In this document: in pieces, positions 23,098 to 32,700 of the stretch
Layout of the letters: each line of letters opens with the position of its first letter
Numbering within the stretch: the first letter of the stretch is position 1
NCBI GenBank assembly: GCA_022785125.1
Contig: JALFRA010000009.1
Location: 1-64,000 of the forward strand
Direction of reading: 5' to 3'
Origin: Clostridiales bacterium
Lineage (GTDB): Bacteria; Bacillota; Clostridia; Oscillospirales; Oscillospiraceae
DNA: 64,000 nucleotides
Notes under the pieces: model-generated
Seen by the model: the letters and a program-made list of their open reading frames with translations, nothing else
The model's database searches: none
What the model was told of the DNA's origin: nothing
Program-made: the position numbers and the translations under genes

Positions 23098-23460
23098 ATG
23101 TTAACACCCAAGGAAATTGCCCTGCTGGCCGCCAAAGCTCTGGACAGCAAGAAGGGCCTGGATATCAAGGTACTGGAGACCGGTCATCTGACCACTCTGG
23201 CCGACTATTTTGTGCTGTGTTCCGCTACCTCCACCACTCAGATCAAGGCCCTGGCCGATGTCTGTGAGAAGGAGCTGAAGGATGCCGGCGAGCCCCCCCA
23301 CCATGTGGAGGGCCACCGGGGCGGCATCTGGATCCTGCTGGATTTCTCCTCCGTGGTGGTCCACATCTTCAATGAGGAGGCCAGAGAGTTCTACGATCTG
23401 GAGCGCCTGTGGAGCGATGCTACCCCCGTGGATCTGTCCGGTGTGCTCACTGAAAACTAA
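23098..23460 (+). CDS. rsfS: ribosomal silencing factor RsfS
   Basis: 120 residues. Family pattern: A-KALDSKKGLDIKVLE, LADYFVLCSATSTTQIKALAD, EGHRGGIWILLDFSSVVVHIF, REFYDLERLW. It binds uL14 on the 50S subunit and blocks joining with the 30S, saving energy in starvation. Start ATG with aaaggaga. Last gene of the rph-to-rsfS run; nadD, LCP and rsfS in this order is a widespread Firmicutes cluster. A strong terminator follows. Confidence 0.95.
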   Translation: MLTPKEIALLAAKALDSKKGLDIKVLETGHLTTLADYFVLCSATSTTQIKALADVCEKELKDAGEPPHHVEGHRGGIWILLDFSSVVVHIFNEEAREFYDLERLWSDATPVDLSGVLTEN

Positions 23461-23466
23461 AGCAAT

Positions 23467-23502
23467 AAAAAAGTGTCGCGGGAATTCCCGCGACACTTTT
23501 TT
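23467..23502. terminator. bidirectional terminator between rsfS and tmcAL
   Basis: 16-bp perfect arms around AATT, with A6 on one side and T6 on the other. It separates the converging genes rsfS and tmcAL. Confidence 0.9.
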
Positions 23503-24667
23503 ATTTCATGATGACTGGGGTGGAGGTCCATTCCAGCCCACAGGGCTTTGGGGTGGAGAAGCACAGCCCATATAGGTCAGTGTACCGGACCTCCGCCTCA
23601 AAGAGCTGCCGGGCGGGGCCGGTAAGGATTTTGGCATGGGCGGGCTTGGTGAGCATGGGCAGAGTGCAGCGTTTTTTCATGTCCTTCAGCAACACCTGCC
23701 CCTGGCCATTGAACCCCAGCACCCGGACGTAAGGGGGGAGGACAGGGCGGTCTGTCGTTAGATCCAAAAAGGCGGACAGAGCCAGCCGCCGCAGCCGGGC
23801 ATGGGTGTACCGTTTGGTCTTGGCCAGGGAATAGAATTCATCCAGGGAGAAAGCCTGTCGGGCGGCGTGGATCAGCCGTTCCGGAAGGCCCTCCGCCGCG
23901 CCGCTGTCAGGTAGGATGCGCCACTGTTCAGCATCCATGGTGCGCAGTTTGGCCAAAATGGCCCGCTCGATATGGGACAGGGAGGAGGCTGCCCCAAGCT
24001 GCTCCAGGGTGCCTGCGGGGACCAGCGGGGCGGCGTCTTGGTACCGCCCCGCCCGCAGCAGCCGGCGGATCTGGGTGGCGGAAGCAAAACCCTCCACCGT
24101 CTGGCTTCCGTTGTGCTCCGCCCCCCGGCGGGATATCGTCACCACCTCCATGGAGGCGTTCAGATGGCGGAGCGCCCGCAGGTACTCCACCCCCAGGTTG
24201 TTGTTGGGGGTGGACAGGCAGGAACAATTTGCAGCCTCCTGCCGGGCGGCTGGAAAGGACAACCCTCTGTCCAGAGCAGCCCGCAGTCTGGCCGGATAGT
24301 CTGGGGAATCCAGAGCCTCCGCCGCATGGCGCAGTTCATCAGTGCTGCCGCACTCGCTGCCGAAGGAGAGAGTATCCACCACCCCGGTAGCGGCAAGAAT
24401 AGATACCGCCCCACGGGCAAAGGTCTCAGCCGAAGACATGGCCCAGGGGGTGGGAAGTTCCAAAATCAGATCGGCGCCCCCCTTCAGGGCAAACTCCGCC
24501 CGGGTCCACTTGTCCGTAACGGCGCAGTCCGCCCCCTGGACCCAGTGGCCACTCATAACGCACACCACGGGACGGTCCTCCCCCAACAGGCGGCGAGTGT
24601 GGGCGATGTGCCAGGCGTGACCCAGATGGAATGGATTGTATTCCGCAACGATGCCGACGGCCCTCAT
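23501..24667 (-). CDS. tmcAL: tRNA(Met) cytidine acetate ligase
   Basis: 388 residues. A nucleotidyltransferase-like fold with IVAEYNPFHLGHAWHI (HxGH), MSGHWVQGAD, TPNNNLGVEYLRAL and SATQIRRLL. TmcAL uses ATP and acetate to make N4-acetylcytidine at the wobble base of elongator tRNA-Met. It was formerly annotated only as a nucleotidyltransferase. It lies divergent to ackA, and its dependence on free acetate makes that neighbour suggestive, though the pairing may be coincidental. Confidence 0.92.
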   Translation of the reverse strand: MRAVGIVAEYNPFHLGHAWHIAHTRRLLGEDRPVVCVMSGHWVQGADCAVTDKWTRAEFALKGGADLILELPTPWAMSSAETFARGAVSILAATGVVDTLSFGSECGSTDELRHAAEALDSPDYPARLRAALDRGLSFPAARQEAANCSCLSTPNNNLGVEYLRALRHLNASMEVVTISRRGAEHNGSQTVEGFASATQIRRLLRAGRYQDAAPLVPAGTLEQLGAASSLSHIERAILAKLRTMDAEQWRILPDSGAAEGLPERLIHAARQAFSLDEFYSLAKTKRYTHARLRRLALSAFLDLTTDRPVLPPYVRVLGFNGQGQVLLKDMKKRCTLPMLTKPAHAKILTGPARQLFEAEVRYTDLYGLCFSTPKPCGLEWTSTPVIMK

Positions 24668-24722
24668 GGCTTTTCCTCCAGAACAAGAGTAAAATTTTTC
24701 TCCCTTTCAGTAAAAATGTGGG

Positions 24723-24751
24723 TTGTTCTTTGTGTCAAAAAGGGATAAAAT
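24723..24751 (+). promoter_or_regulatory. promoter for ackA
   Basis: TTGTTC (24723-24728), 17-bp spacer, TAAAAT (24746-24751). Confidence 0.55.
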
Positions 24752-24838
24752 AAAACCGATATGTTTCTGTTATTGTACTACGGGAACGCCTGGCTCTCAA
24801 GCCATAGTTTATCAGGAAAAGTAAGGAGAGATGGAACG

Positions 24839-26035
24839 ATGAAAGTTCTGGTCATCAACGCTGGCAGCTCTTCCCTCAAGTATCAGCTCATGGACCCCGG
24901 CACCCGAGAGGTGCTGGCCAAAGGTCTGTGTGAGCGCATCGGCATCGACGGCCGCCTGACCCACAAGGTCCCCGCCAAGGACGCCAAGTATGAGTTTGAG
25001 ATCCCCATGCCCACCCATGCCGAGGCCATTCAGGCTGTGCTGGACGCTCTGCTCTCCAGCGAGCACGGTGTGATCAAGAGCGCCTCTGAGATCGATGCTG
25101 TGGGTCACCGCGTGGTCCACGGCGGCGAGAAGTTCGCCGGCTCCGTGCGCATCACCGATGAGGTCATGGCCGCTCTGGAGGAGTGCATCCCCCTGGCCCC
25201 GCTCCACAACCCCGCCAACATCACCGGTATCAAGGCCTGTGAGCAGGTCATGCCCGGCGTGCCCATGGTGGGCGTGTTTGACACCGCTTTCCATCAGACC
25301 ATGCCCGCCAAGAGCTACATCTATGCTCTGCCCTACGAGTACTATGAGAAAGACAAGGTCCGCCGCTATGGTTTCCACGGCACCTCTCACCGCTATGTGT
25401 CTCAGCGTGCCGCCGCTATGCTGGGCAAGCCCATTGAGGAGCTGAAGATCATCACCTGCCACCTGGGCAACGGCTCTTCCGTGGCCGCTGTGGACTGTGG
25501 CAAGAGCGTGGACACCTCCATGGGCTTCACCCCCCTGGCCGGTCTGCCCATGGGCACCCGCTCCGGTGATCTGGACGCCGGCATCATGGAGTACCTGATG
25601 AACAAATATGGCTGGGACATGAAGGAAATGATGAATGTCCTCAACAAGAAGTCCGGCGTGCTGGGTATCTCTGGCGTGTCCTCCGACTTCCGCGATGTTG
25701 AAAATGCTGCCAATGACGGAAACCAGCAGGCTGCTCTGGCTCTGGAGGCCTTCCAGTACGGCGTGAAGAAGCTCATCGGCGCCTATGCCGCCGCTATGGG
25801 CGGTGTGGACGCCATCGTGTTCACCGCCGGCGTGGGCGAGAACGATGCCAACACCCGTATGGCTGCTGCTTCCGGTCTGGAGTTCATGGGCGTAAAGATG
25901 GACGCCGAGGCCAACAATGTCCGGGGCAAGGAGAAGGTTATTTCCGCCGCCGATTCCAAGGTAAAGGTCCTGCTCATCCCCACCGATGAGGAGCTTATGA
26001 TCGCCATGGATACTGCCGCCATCGTGGGCAAGTAA
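24839..26035 (+). CDS. ackA: acetate kinase
   Basis: 398 residues from the ATG at 24839 (AAGGAG, spacing 10); the open frame reaches back to 24761 without support. Acetate and sugar kinase/Hsc70/actin (ASKHA) fold signatures: [13 protein letters not shown] at the N-terminus, [39 protein letters not shown], and the C-terminal GVGEN. It makes ATP from acetyl phosphate in fermentation. Codon choice is narrow (ctg, aag, cgc, acc), as expected for a highly expressed gene. No pta gene is adjacent. Confidence 0.97.
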   Translation: MKVLVINAGSSSLKYQLMDPGTREVLAKGLCERIGIDGRLTHKVPAKDAKYEFEIPMPTHAEAIQAVLDALLSSEHGVIKSASEIDAVGHRVVHGGEKFAGSVRITDEVMAALEECIPLAPLHNPANITGIKACEQVMPGVPMVGVFDTAFHQTMPAKSYIYALPYEYYEKDKVRRYGFHGTSHRYVSQRAAAMLGKPIEELKIITCHLGNGSSVAAVDCGKSVDTSMGFTPLAGLPMGTRSGDLDAGIMEYLMNKYGWDMKEMMNVLNKKSGVLGISGVSSDFRDVENAANDGNQQAALALEAFQYGVKKLIGAYAAAMGGVDAIVFTAGVGENDANTRMAAASGLEFMGVKMDAEANNVRGKEKVISAADSKVKVLLIPTDEELMIAMDTAAIVGK

Positions 26036-26055
26036 GAAAAACAAAGCATCTTTTC

Positions 26056-26085
26056 AAAGGGGCGCTGCTGTGCAGCGCCCCTTTT
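26056..26085 (+). terminator. intrinsic terminator after ackA
   Basis: AAAGGGGCGCTG (26056-26067) and CAGCGCCCCTTT (26073-26084), then T. Confidence 0.85.
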
Positions 26086-26225
26086 GCATGAAAAATGGAA
26101 GGGCTGCCATCGGTTGTGATTTTTTAGAAAAATTTCATCCTTTTTTTATGGAAGATTTGAGACGGGTCTGTTATGCTATCCAGCGAAGTGGTTGGGAACA
26201 AATTGTGAATTCTGTTCCCGCCCTG

Positions 26226-26271
26226 TTGACATATGACAGGTTGTCGGATTAAGATAATGCGACAGGTTGTC
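26226..26271 (+). promoter_or_regulatory. promoter and twin operators of the TetR/exporter operon
   Basis: TTGACA (26226-26231), 18-bp spacer, TAAGAT (26250-26255). Two identical 11-bp boxes GACAGGTTGTC lie at 26235-26245 (inside the spacer) and 26261-26271 (just after the -10), 26 bp apart. Each has GACA/TGTC outer arms. Position and repetition fit autorepression by the TetR protein. A separate inverted repeat GGGAACA...TGTTCCC lies just upstream at 26194-26219. Confidence 0.7.
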
Positions 26272-26290
26272 AGGTCTGGAGGGAACCACT

Positions 26291-26917
26291 GTGCCAAGTA
26301 TGACTTTTTTCCATCTGCCGGCAGAAAAACGGGAGCGGCTGCTGGCGGCGGCCCGGGCGGAATTTGTTCGGGTGCCCTATGAGGATGCCTCCATCAACCG
26401 GATAATCCGGGATGCGGGTATTCCAAGGGGCAGCTTCTATATGTACTTTACCGATAAGGAGGACCTGTTCCACTATCTCATGGAGTCCTATGGCCAGCAG
26501 TTGGTGGAACAGGTGGAGGAATGGCTGGACCGGGATGGGGGCGATTTGTTTCAGGCCTTTCTGGACCTGTTTGACTATTTGCAGGCCAACCGGAACAGCG
26601 ACAACTTCCGGGAGATGGCGGGGATACTCCGCCGTAATCAGCGGCTCCAGCCGGGACTCATCCTCAGTCGACAGGGGCCCTGCGCCATTGTGGACCGCCT
26701 GCGGGACAAGATCGAGCTGTCCCGGCTGGATCTGCGCAGCGAGACCGATCTGCCAGATCTGTTTCATCTGCTGATCTCCGCGGTAGCGGGGACCATGCTG
26801 ACAGCAGCGCAGGATGGTGGTGTGGAGCAGGCCAGAGCCAGGCTGATCCGTATTCTGGGGATCTTACAGCGAGGTGTGGCGGCCAAAGAGGCCGCGCCCG
26901 GCTGGGGACAGCAATGA
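26291..26917 (+). CDS. TetR-family repressor of the adjacent exporter
   Basis: 208 residues from the GTG at 26291 (GGAGGG, 7 nt spacing). The N-terminal helix-turn-helix (residues 10-55) has FVRVPYEDASINRIIRDAGIPRGSFYMYFTDKEDL divided over the usual TetR positions. The C-terminal ligand-binding half is not similar to a named group. It is the first gene of a four-gene operon with a membrane-fusion protein, ABC ATPase and MacB-type permease, and carries twin operator boxes in its own promoter. Likely role: drug- or stress-induced derepression of that exporter. Confidence 0.87.
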   Translation: MPSMTFFHLPAEKRERLLAAARAEFVRVPYEDASINRIIRDAGIPRGSFYMYFTDKEDLFHYLMESYGQQLVEQVEEWLDRDGGDLFQAFLDLFDYLQANRNSDNFREMAGILRRNQRLQPGLILSRQGPCAIVDRLRDKIELSRLDLRSETDLPDLFHLLISAVAGTMLTAAQDGGVEQARARLIRILGILQRGVAAKEAAPGWGQQ

Positions 26918-26932
26918 AAAGGAGAAACGACC

Positions 26933-28597
26933 ATGGAAGCAACCCAAGTAAAATCGGAAACCACAGTGGCGCCGAAGGAGGAGCAGAAGAAGCTCCCGGA
27001 GTTCAAGGCGCCCAAAAAGAAGCGCAAGTGGGTCAAGCGGGTGATCGTTCTGGCGGTGATCGCGGCGATCATTGTCTTTATGCTCTCCCGCTGTATGGGT
27101 GCGGGCAAACAGATCATCAGCAGCGCCTATCTGCCTTACACGGCCTCCATGCAGAATATGACGGTGTCCGTGTCGGGTACCGGCACCATTGAGCCCATCC
27201 AGTCCTACAAGGTAACTACCCTGGTCAGCGGCGAGATCCTGGAGGCTCCCTTTGAGGAAGGTCAGACGGTACATAAGGGCGCCGTACTTTTCCGCATCGA
27301 CGCCAAGGATGTGGAAAACAACATTGAGCAGCTCCACCTCAATGTCCGTTCGGCCCAGCTGGCCCTGGATGATTTGCTCAAGACCCGGAGCGACAACCAG
27401 AAGGATCGGAACATCACCGCCAAGGACGCCGGAGTCATCACCGAGCTGCACGTGGAGCAGGGGGACACTGTTACGGCGGGCACTGTGATCGCCGATGTGT
27501 TGGACCGGGATCACATGAAGCTGAAGGTACCCTTCCATGGGGCGGACGCCGCCGGCTTCTATGTGGGACAGACCGCCACGGTGACAGTGAACGGCACCGG
27601 TTCCACCCTGACCGGTACAGTGGCTGAGATCGCCGCCACCGATGAGGTGGGAGCGGGCGGCACTTTGGTGCGCCAGGTAACCATTCAGGTCAACAACCCG
27701 GGTGTGCTGTCTGAGACCAGCCAGGGTACCGCCTCCATTGGCGGCGCAGCCTGCGCGGCCAGTTCCAACTTTACCTATGCCGCCTCCGCTCAGATCACGG
27801 CCAAGGCCTCCGGCGACCTGGATGTGCTCCATGTGAAAGAGGGGGACCGTGTCAGTGCGGGGCAGGTCATCGGCGTGATTGCCGAAGCGGATCTGGACAC
27901 CCAGATCGAGAATGCCAGGATCGCTCTGGAAAATGCTCAGCTCTCCCTGAAAAATGCCCAGGAGAAGCTGGATGACTATACTATTACTTCTACCATTGAC
28001 GGCCAGGTCATTGAAAAGAATCTGGATGTGGGAGATAACATCAGCGGAATGTCAAACTCCGGTACGACCGTGACCTATCCCGCCGTGATCTATGACCGTT
28101 CCCAGCTCACCTTTGAGATGGATATCGACGAGCAGGATATCAGCCAGATCCAGGTGGGTCAGAAGGTGGAGATCACCGCCGACGCCCTGGATGGGCAGAG
28201 CTTCACCGGCGTGGTGGATAAGATCAACATCAACGGCACCACCGCCAGCGGACACACCAGCTATCCGGTCACGGTTCTGGTGGACGGCTCCCCTGAAGAG
28301 CTGTATCCCGGTATGAACGTCTCCGCCAAGATCATTGTGGAAGAGGTGGGCAATGTGCTTGTCCTTCCGGTGGAAGCTGTGGAGCGGGGGAACACTGTTT
28401 TGGTGGCTACCCCTGAGTGCCTGGATGAAAAAGGAAACGTGGTGGACATCACCGCCGCGGAGGCACGGCAGGTCACCCTGGGCCGCAACGACGACAGCTA
28501 CATCGAGATCGTGGACGGTCTGGAGGCGGGGGAAGTGATCCTGGCCCCCAGTCCCCAGGGGTCCAATATGATGGAAGCTATGATGGGGATGGGTTAA
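26933..28597 (+). CDS. membrane-fusion (HlyD/MacA-like) efflux subunit
   Basis: 554 residues. A short cytoplasmic Lys-rich N-terminus, one transmembrane helix (about 36-56), then an extracellular adaptor with biotinyl-lipoyl-like halves (GEILEAPFEEGQTVHKGAVLF and the second GDLDVLHVKEGDRVSAGQVI segment), a predicted helical hairpin (about 320-350), and beta-barrel domains. It is longer than MacA (about 370 residues) because the lipoyl/hairpin region is duplicated. With the next two genes it forms a tripartite-like ABC exporter without an outer-membrane part, as in Gram-positive YknXYZ systems. The ATG has aaaaggag. Confidence 0.88.
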   Translation: MEATQVKSETTVAPKEEQKKLPEFKAPKKKRKWVKRVIVLAVIAAIIVFMLSRCMGAGKQIISSAYLPYTASMQNMTVSVSGTGTIEPIQSYKVTTLVSGEILEAPFEEGQTVHKGAVLFRIDAKDVENNIEQLHLNVRSAQLALDDLLKTRSDNQKDRNITAKDAGVITELHVEQGDTVTAGTVIADVLDRDHMKLKVPFHGADAAGFYVGQTATVTVNGTGSTLTGTVAEIAATDEVGAGGTLVRQVTIQVNNPGVLSETSQGTASIGGAACAASSNFTYAASAQITAKASGDLDVLHVKEGDRVSAGQVIGVIAEADLDTQIENARIALENAQLSLKNAQEKLDDYTITSTIDGQVIEKNLDVGDNISGMSNSGTTVTYPAVIYDRSQLTFEMDIDEQDISQIQVGQKVEITADALDGQSFTGVVDKININGTTASGHTSYPVTVLVDGSPEELYPGMNVSAKIIVEEVGNVLVLPVEAVERGNTVLVATPECLDEKGNVVDITAAEARQVTLGRNDDSYIEIVDGLEAGEVILAPSPQGSNMMEAMMGMG

Positions 28598-28600
28598 GCC

Positions 28601-29356
28601 ATGGAACACCTCATTGAACTCAAAGACGTCTATAAAATCTACCAGATGGGGGAGGAGACCGTCCACGCCCTGGACGGCGTCTCCCTGACGGTGGATCAGG
28701 GGGAATTTGTGGCCATCGTGGGTCAGTCCGGCTCCGGCAAGTCTACCGCTATGAATATCATCGGCTGCCTGGATGTGCCCACCTCCGGCACCTATCATTT
28801 GGGCGGGGTGGATGTGTCCACCATGGACGATGACCAGCAGGCCGAGATCCGCAACAAGATGCTGGGCTTTATCTTCCAGCAGTATAACCTCATACCCAAG
28901 CTCAATGTACTGGAAAATGTGGAGCTGCCTCTGCTGTATGCCGGCGTACCTGGCAGCGAGCGCCGGGAGCGGGCCCTCCAGGCTCTGGAGCGGGTAGGGC
29001 TGGTGGATAAACGGAAAAACCTGCCCAGCCAGCTCTCCGGCGGTCAGCAGCAGCGGGTCTCCATTGCCCGTGCTCTGGCGGGAAATCCCTCGGTGATCCT
29101 GGCCGACGAGCCCACCGGCGCGCTGGATTCCCGTACCGGCCGGGAGGTGTTGGGCTTCCTTCAGAAACTGAACGCCGAGGGAGATACCGTGGTCCTCATC
29201 ACCCATGATAACTCTATTGCAGTAAGGGCCAAACGTATTGTCCGCCTTCAGGACGGCCGGATCATCTATGACGGAGACGCTCGTGATCCTAAAGCCGTGG
29301 TCCAGCCCGAGCTGGAGGAGGAGCTCGGCGGAGCCAGGGAGGTGCTGAATCTATGA
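28601..29356 (+). CDS. ABC transporter ATPase, MacB/LolD type
   Basis: 251 residues. Walker [11 protein letters not shown]-loop [13 protein letters not shown], signature [15 protein letters not shown], Walker [14 protein letters not shown]-loop ITHDNS. This is the class of ATPase that drives mechanotransmission exporters (MacB, LolCDE, FtsE). It overlaps the permease start by 4 bp (ATGA type) and follows the adaptor gene by 3 bp, so stoichiometric expression is likely. Likely exports a drug, peptide or lipid; substrate unknown. Confidence 0.95.
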   Translation: MEHLIELKDVYKIYQMGEETVHALDGVSLTVDQGEFVAIVGQSGSGKSTAMNIIGCLDVPTSGTYHLGGVDVSTMDDDQQAEIRNKMLGFIFQQYNLIPKLNVLENVELPLLYAGVPGSERRERALQALERVGLVDKRKNLPSQLSGGQQQRVSIARALAGNPSVILADEPTGALDSRTGREVLGFLQKLNAEGDTVVLITHDNSIAVRAKRIVRLQDGRIIYDGDARDPKAVVQPELEEELGGAREVLNL

Positions 29357-30579
29357 AGATAGGGCAATCCTTCCGGTTGGCCATCAAAAGCCTAATGACC
29401 AGTAAGGTGCGGGCGCTGCTTACCATGCTGGGTATCATCATCGGCGTGGCGGCAGTCATCGTCATTGTCTCCCTGGGCAATGGGATGCAGCAGTACATGA
29501 ACAGCCAGTTTGAGCAGGTCGGCGTCAATATGATCCAGGTGGGGATCTATTCCTACGGTGGAAACCGGGAAGCCGGGCCGGATGATTTTTACACACTGGC
29601 AGAGAAATACCCACAGTACATCGATTCGGTGAGCCCCTATCTCAGCGCCACCACCATTGTCCGGCAGGGCGCACAGGAGTATGAGCGCACCAAAGTCTAC
29701 GGCGTCAGTGAAACCATGTACAACAGCCAGAAGGGTCAGACGGCCACCGGTGACAAGCTGAAGGAGGGGCGCTTTCTCAGCTATGTGGATGTGGAAAAGA
29801 ATCAAAAGGTGTGTGTGATCGGCAGCTACCTCAATGAGGATATGTTTGGAGGTCAGGGCCTGGGACAGACACTGACCATAGGGGGCGTACCCTATACTGT
29901 CATTGGTACGCTGGCCCAGAAGGCGGATTCCACCGAGGGCAGCGGCGATGATCAGATCTATCTGCCTTACGGGCTGGTGGAGCAAATCAATGCCGCCAGC
30001 GGCGGCATTGGAATGAATTCTTATCTGGTCACCAGCACCAGCAAGGATACCTCCTCCGCCGCCAAGGGCGTTATTGAGAATATGCTCTTTCGGATCTATG
30101 GGGACAGCAGCGCCTATCTCGTTATGACCTCGGCGGAAATGATGGAAATGATGGACTCCATGCTGGGCGTGCTCATGACCATTCTGGTGGTCATCGCCGC
30201 GATTTCCCTGGTGGTAGGCGGCATCGGCATTATGAATATTATGCTGGTATCGGTGACCGAGCGCACCCGGGAGATCGGCATTCGAAAATCTCTGGGTGCC
30301 AAGGGCCGGGACATCCGCAGCCAGTTTATCATTGAGGCAGGTACCACCTCCGCCATCGGCGGCGTAATCGGCATCCTATTGGGTATCCTGCTGGCCAATC
30401 TGTTTACTGTGATAGTGGGGGCGGTGATGAGCGACGCCGAGGGCTTTGCCGCCATTCCCAATCTCAGCGGCATCCTGGTATCTTTTGGCGTATCGGTGGG
30501 CATCGGCGTCCTGTTCGGCTACCTGCCTGCCAACAAGGCGGCCAAACTGAACCCCATCGATGCGCTGCGATACGATTGA
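29353..30579 (+). CDS. MacB-type ABC permease
   Basis: 408 residues. One N-terminal transmembrane helix (about 22-44), a large extracellular MacB_PCD domain (about 50-260), then three helices (about 275-395) as in FtsX/MacB permeases. The cytoplasmic loop ERTREIGIRKSLGAKGRDI is the family coupling motif. Third component of the TetR-controlled exporter. The downstream SLH gene has its own promoter, so the operon ends here. Confidence 0.93.
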   Translation: MKIGQSFRLAIKSLMTSKVRALLTMLGIIIGVAAVIVIVSLGNGMQQYMNSQFEQVGVNMIQVGIYSYGGNREAGPDDFYTLAEKYPQYIDSVSPYLSATTIVRQGAQEYERTKVYGVSETMYNSQKGQTATGDKLKEGRFLSYVDVEKNQKVCVIGSYLNEDMFGGQGLGQTLTIGGVPYTVIGTLAQKADSTEGSGDDQIYLPYGLVEQINAASGGIGMNSYLVTSTSKDTSSAAKGVIENMLFRIYGDSSAYLVMTSAEMMEMMDSMLGVLMTILVVIAAISLVVGGIGIMNIMLVSVTERTREIGIRKSLGAKGRDIRSQFIIEAGTTSAIGGVIGILLGILLANLFTVIVGAVMSDAEGFAAIPNLSGILVSFGVSVGIGVLFGYLPANKAAKLNPIDALRYD

Positions 30580-30597
30580 CGCTTGGGGATGAACCTC

Positions 30598-30626
30598 TTG
30601 CCTCCTGCCTTCAGGGGGTATATACT
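30598..30626 (+). promoter_or_regulatory. promoter for SLH protein gene
   Basis: TTGCCT (30598-30603), 17-bp spacer, TATACT (30621-30626). Confidence 0.55.
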
Positions 30627-30667
30627 TACGGTAACGAAGGCCCGTTTCCGTAGGAAGGAGAAAAAAG

Positions 30668-32557
30668 ATGAAACATAGACTGTTATCCGGACTGCTGGCC
30701 CTGGTTTTGGTATTGGGACTGGCTCCTGCGGCGCTGGCGGCCCCTCCGGCCGAGGAGGAGGCTGCCCAGGTACTGGCCGCGCTGGACATTATGGTAGGAG
30801 ACGAAAATGGTGATCTGGCTCTGGACCGCACCATCACCCGGGCGGAATTCACCAAAATGACAGTGGCTGCCTCCACCAGCCGGGATACGGTAGGGGATAC
30901 GGTGGCTGTCAAGCCCTATCCGGACGTGCCCCAGACCCACTGGGCGGCTCCCTATGTGAAAGCCGCTGTGGACCTGGGCCTGGTTCAGGGAGATCTGTAT
31001 GGCAACTTCAACCCAGACCGGAAGATCACCCTGGCGGAAGGGGTCACTATGGTACTGCGGCTGCTGGGCTATACCGACAGCGACTTTACCGGGGTTTGGC
31101 CCGCCGGTCAGATGGCTCAGTACCGGGCCCTGGATCTGGACGAGGGCGTAAATTGCGCTCAGAGTGAGAACATGACCCGGCGGGACGCCCTGTACCTGTT
31201 TTACAATCTGATGATTACCAAGAACAAGGAGGGGGTCTACCACCTGAATGTGCTGGAACCCACCTTGAATCTGGTGAATGCGGCCGGCGAACTGGACCGG
31301 GTGGCTCTCATCAACTCTGCCATGGAGGGGCCGGTGGTGGCCTCCGCCAACTGGCAGGGTGCCCTGCCCTTTAATGCCTCCGCTGCCACGGTATACCGCA
31401 ACAGCAAGGCGGCCACACTGGGCAGCATACAGGCCCAGGACGTGCTCTACTGGTCCAAATCCATGCGGACGGTGTGGGCTTACTCAGATAAGGCCACCGG
31501 TACCCTGGAGGCCCTCAGCCCCTCCGCTTCCGCGCCCACTTCGGTGACAGTGGCGGGCAAAACCTATGCCATTGAGACCACCTCCGCCGCCTATGCGCTG
31601 TCCGACCTGGGCAGCTATGCGGTGGGCGATCAGGTCACCTTGCTGCTGGGCCGCAACGGCGGCGTGGCCGCCCTGGGTGAGGGGCCCGGCGAAGGCACGC
31701 TGATTTACGGTGTGATCACCAAAGTGGAAAACCTGCCCTATGATGACGGAAATAACGGTTCCTATACCGCCCGCACGGTGACGGTGGCAGCCACCGACGG
31801 CAGCAGCTACCGCTACCAGTGCAGCGAAAAGAGCCTGGAGGAGGGGGACCTGGTCCAGGTCATCACCGGCGACAGCAGCGTCCAGGTGAAGCGGCTGAGC
31901 ACCGTCAAGCTGACCGGCAAGGTCGGTTCCGACGGCAGCAAGCTGGGCGGCTATGTGCTGGCAGACGATGTGCAGATCATTGATACCTATGAATCCCGTA
32001 CACCGGTGCGGGTCTATCCCAGCCGGTTGGCGGGGGTGGAACTGACCGGCAGCATGGTGCGCTACTATGCCCTCAACAGCGACGGGGAGATCAGCCATCT
32101 GATCCTCAACGATGTGACCGGCGATCTGCACCAGTATGGCATCATTACCGATGTGAATGAGGTCAATGTGAGCCTGCCCACCGGCGGCTTCCAGATCTCC
32201 TCCGCCTATACTTATGATGTGGGCGGTAAGGAGCTGGTGTTTGGCTCCGACTCCAAAATCTACAATCTGAAGACCGGCCCCTGCCAGGTCAAGATGGACA
32301 GTGATACCAATGTGGAGCGCCTGTACAGCCTGAATGAGCAGAAGCTGGACAGCGTCAGTGTCAGCGGGAACTTTGCCGTGGGCACCGACCGGAGACAGTA
32401 TGCTCTTTCCGAGCAGGTGGTGGTTTACGTCTATGATAAGGGCGAGTATCTGCTCTCCAGCCTGTCCAAGGTGACGGAAGGAGACTATACCCTCACCGGC
32501 TGGTGCGACAAGAGCGAGAGCGCCGGCGGCCGGATCCGCGTGATCGTGGCCCGGTAA
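30668..32557 (+). CDS. SLH-domain exported surface protein
   Basis: 629 residues. A classic signal peptide (MKHR, hydrophobic core, cleavage near ALAAPP at about 24). SLH repeats occupy about 28-190 (LDIMVGDENGDLALDRTITRAEFTKM; DVPQTHWAAPYVKAAVDLGLVQGD with FNPDRKITLAEGV; then a weaker third). The remaining 430 residues are beta-rich, with repeated Val/Thr/Gly segments, and carry no recognisable catalytic motif. It is expected to be held on the secondary cell-wall polymer. It may be structural or an adhesin; I cannot assign a function to the C-terminal region. Confidence 0.88.
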   Translation: MKHRLLSGLLALVLVLGLAPAALAAPPAEEEAAQVLAALDIMVGDENGDLALDRTITRAEFTKMTVAASTSRDTVGDTVAVKPYPDVPQTHWAAPYVKAAVDLGLVQGDLYGNFNPDRKITLAEGVTMVLRLLGYTDSDFTGVWPAGQMAQYRALDLDEGVNCAQSENMTRRDALYLFYNLMITKNKEGVYHLNVLEPTLNLVNAAGELDRVALINSAMEGPVVASANWQGALPFNASAATVYRNSKAATLGSIQAQDVLYWSKSMRTVWAYSDKATGTLEALSPSASAPTSVTVAGKTYAIETTSAAYALSDLGSYAVGDQVTLLLGRNGGVAALGEGPGEGTLIYGVITKVENLPYDDGNNGSYTARTVTVAATDGSSYRYQCSEKSLEEGDLVQVITGDSSVQVKRLSTVKLTGKVGSDGSKLGGYVLADDVQIIDTYESRTPVRVYPSRLAGVELTGSMVRYYALNSDGEISHLILNDVTGDLHQYGIITDVNEVNVSLPTGGFQISSAYTYDVGGKELVFGSDSKIYNLKTGPCQVKMDSDTNVERLYSLNEQKLDSVSVSGNFAVGTDRRQYALSEQVVVYVYDKGEYLLSSLSKVTEGDYTLTGWCDKSESAGGRIRVIVAR

Positions 32558-32571
32558 GCCTCAGAAGAAAT

Positions 32572-32614
32572 ACCCCCGCCCCGCAGAGTCAGATATACTC
32601 TGCGGGGCGGGGGT
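32572..32614 (+). terminator. terminator after SLH gene
   Basis: A 17-bp perfect stem (32572-32588 with 32598-32614), very GC-rich, followed by a short TTATC rather than a full T-run. Confidence 0.75.
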
Positions 32615-32700
32615 TATCATTTAGAATACAGAAATTTCCGAGCAATGTGTATAAGCCCTCTCCGGCCTGTCCAAAATAAGGATCGGAGGTGCTGAAGCGT

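Noticed and set aside
26070..26252. Short open frame after ackA
   Set aside because: It starts inside the ackA terminator, has no RBS and runs into the TetR promoter.
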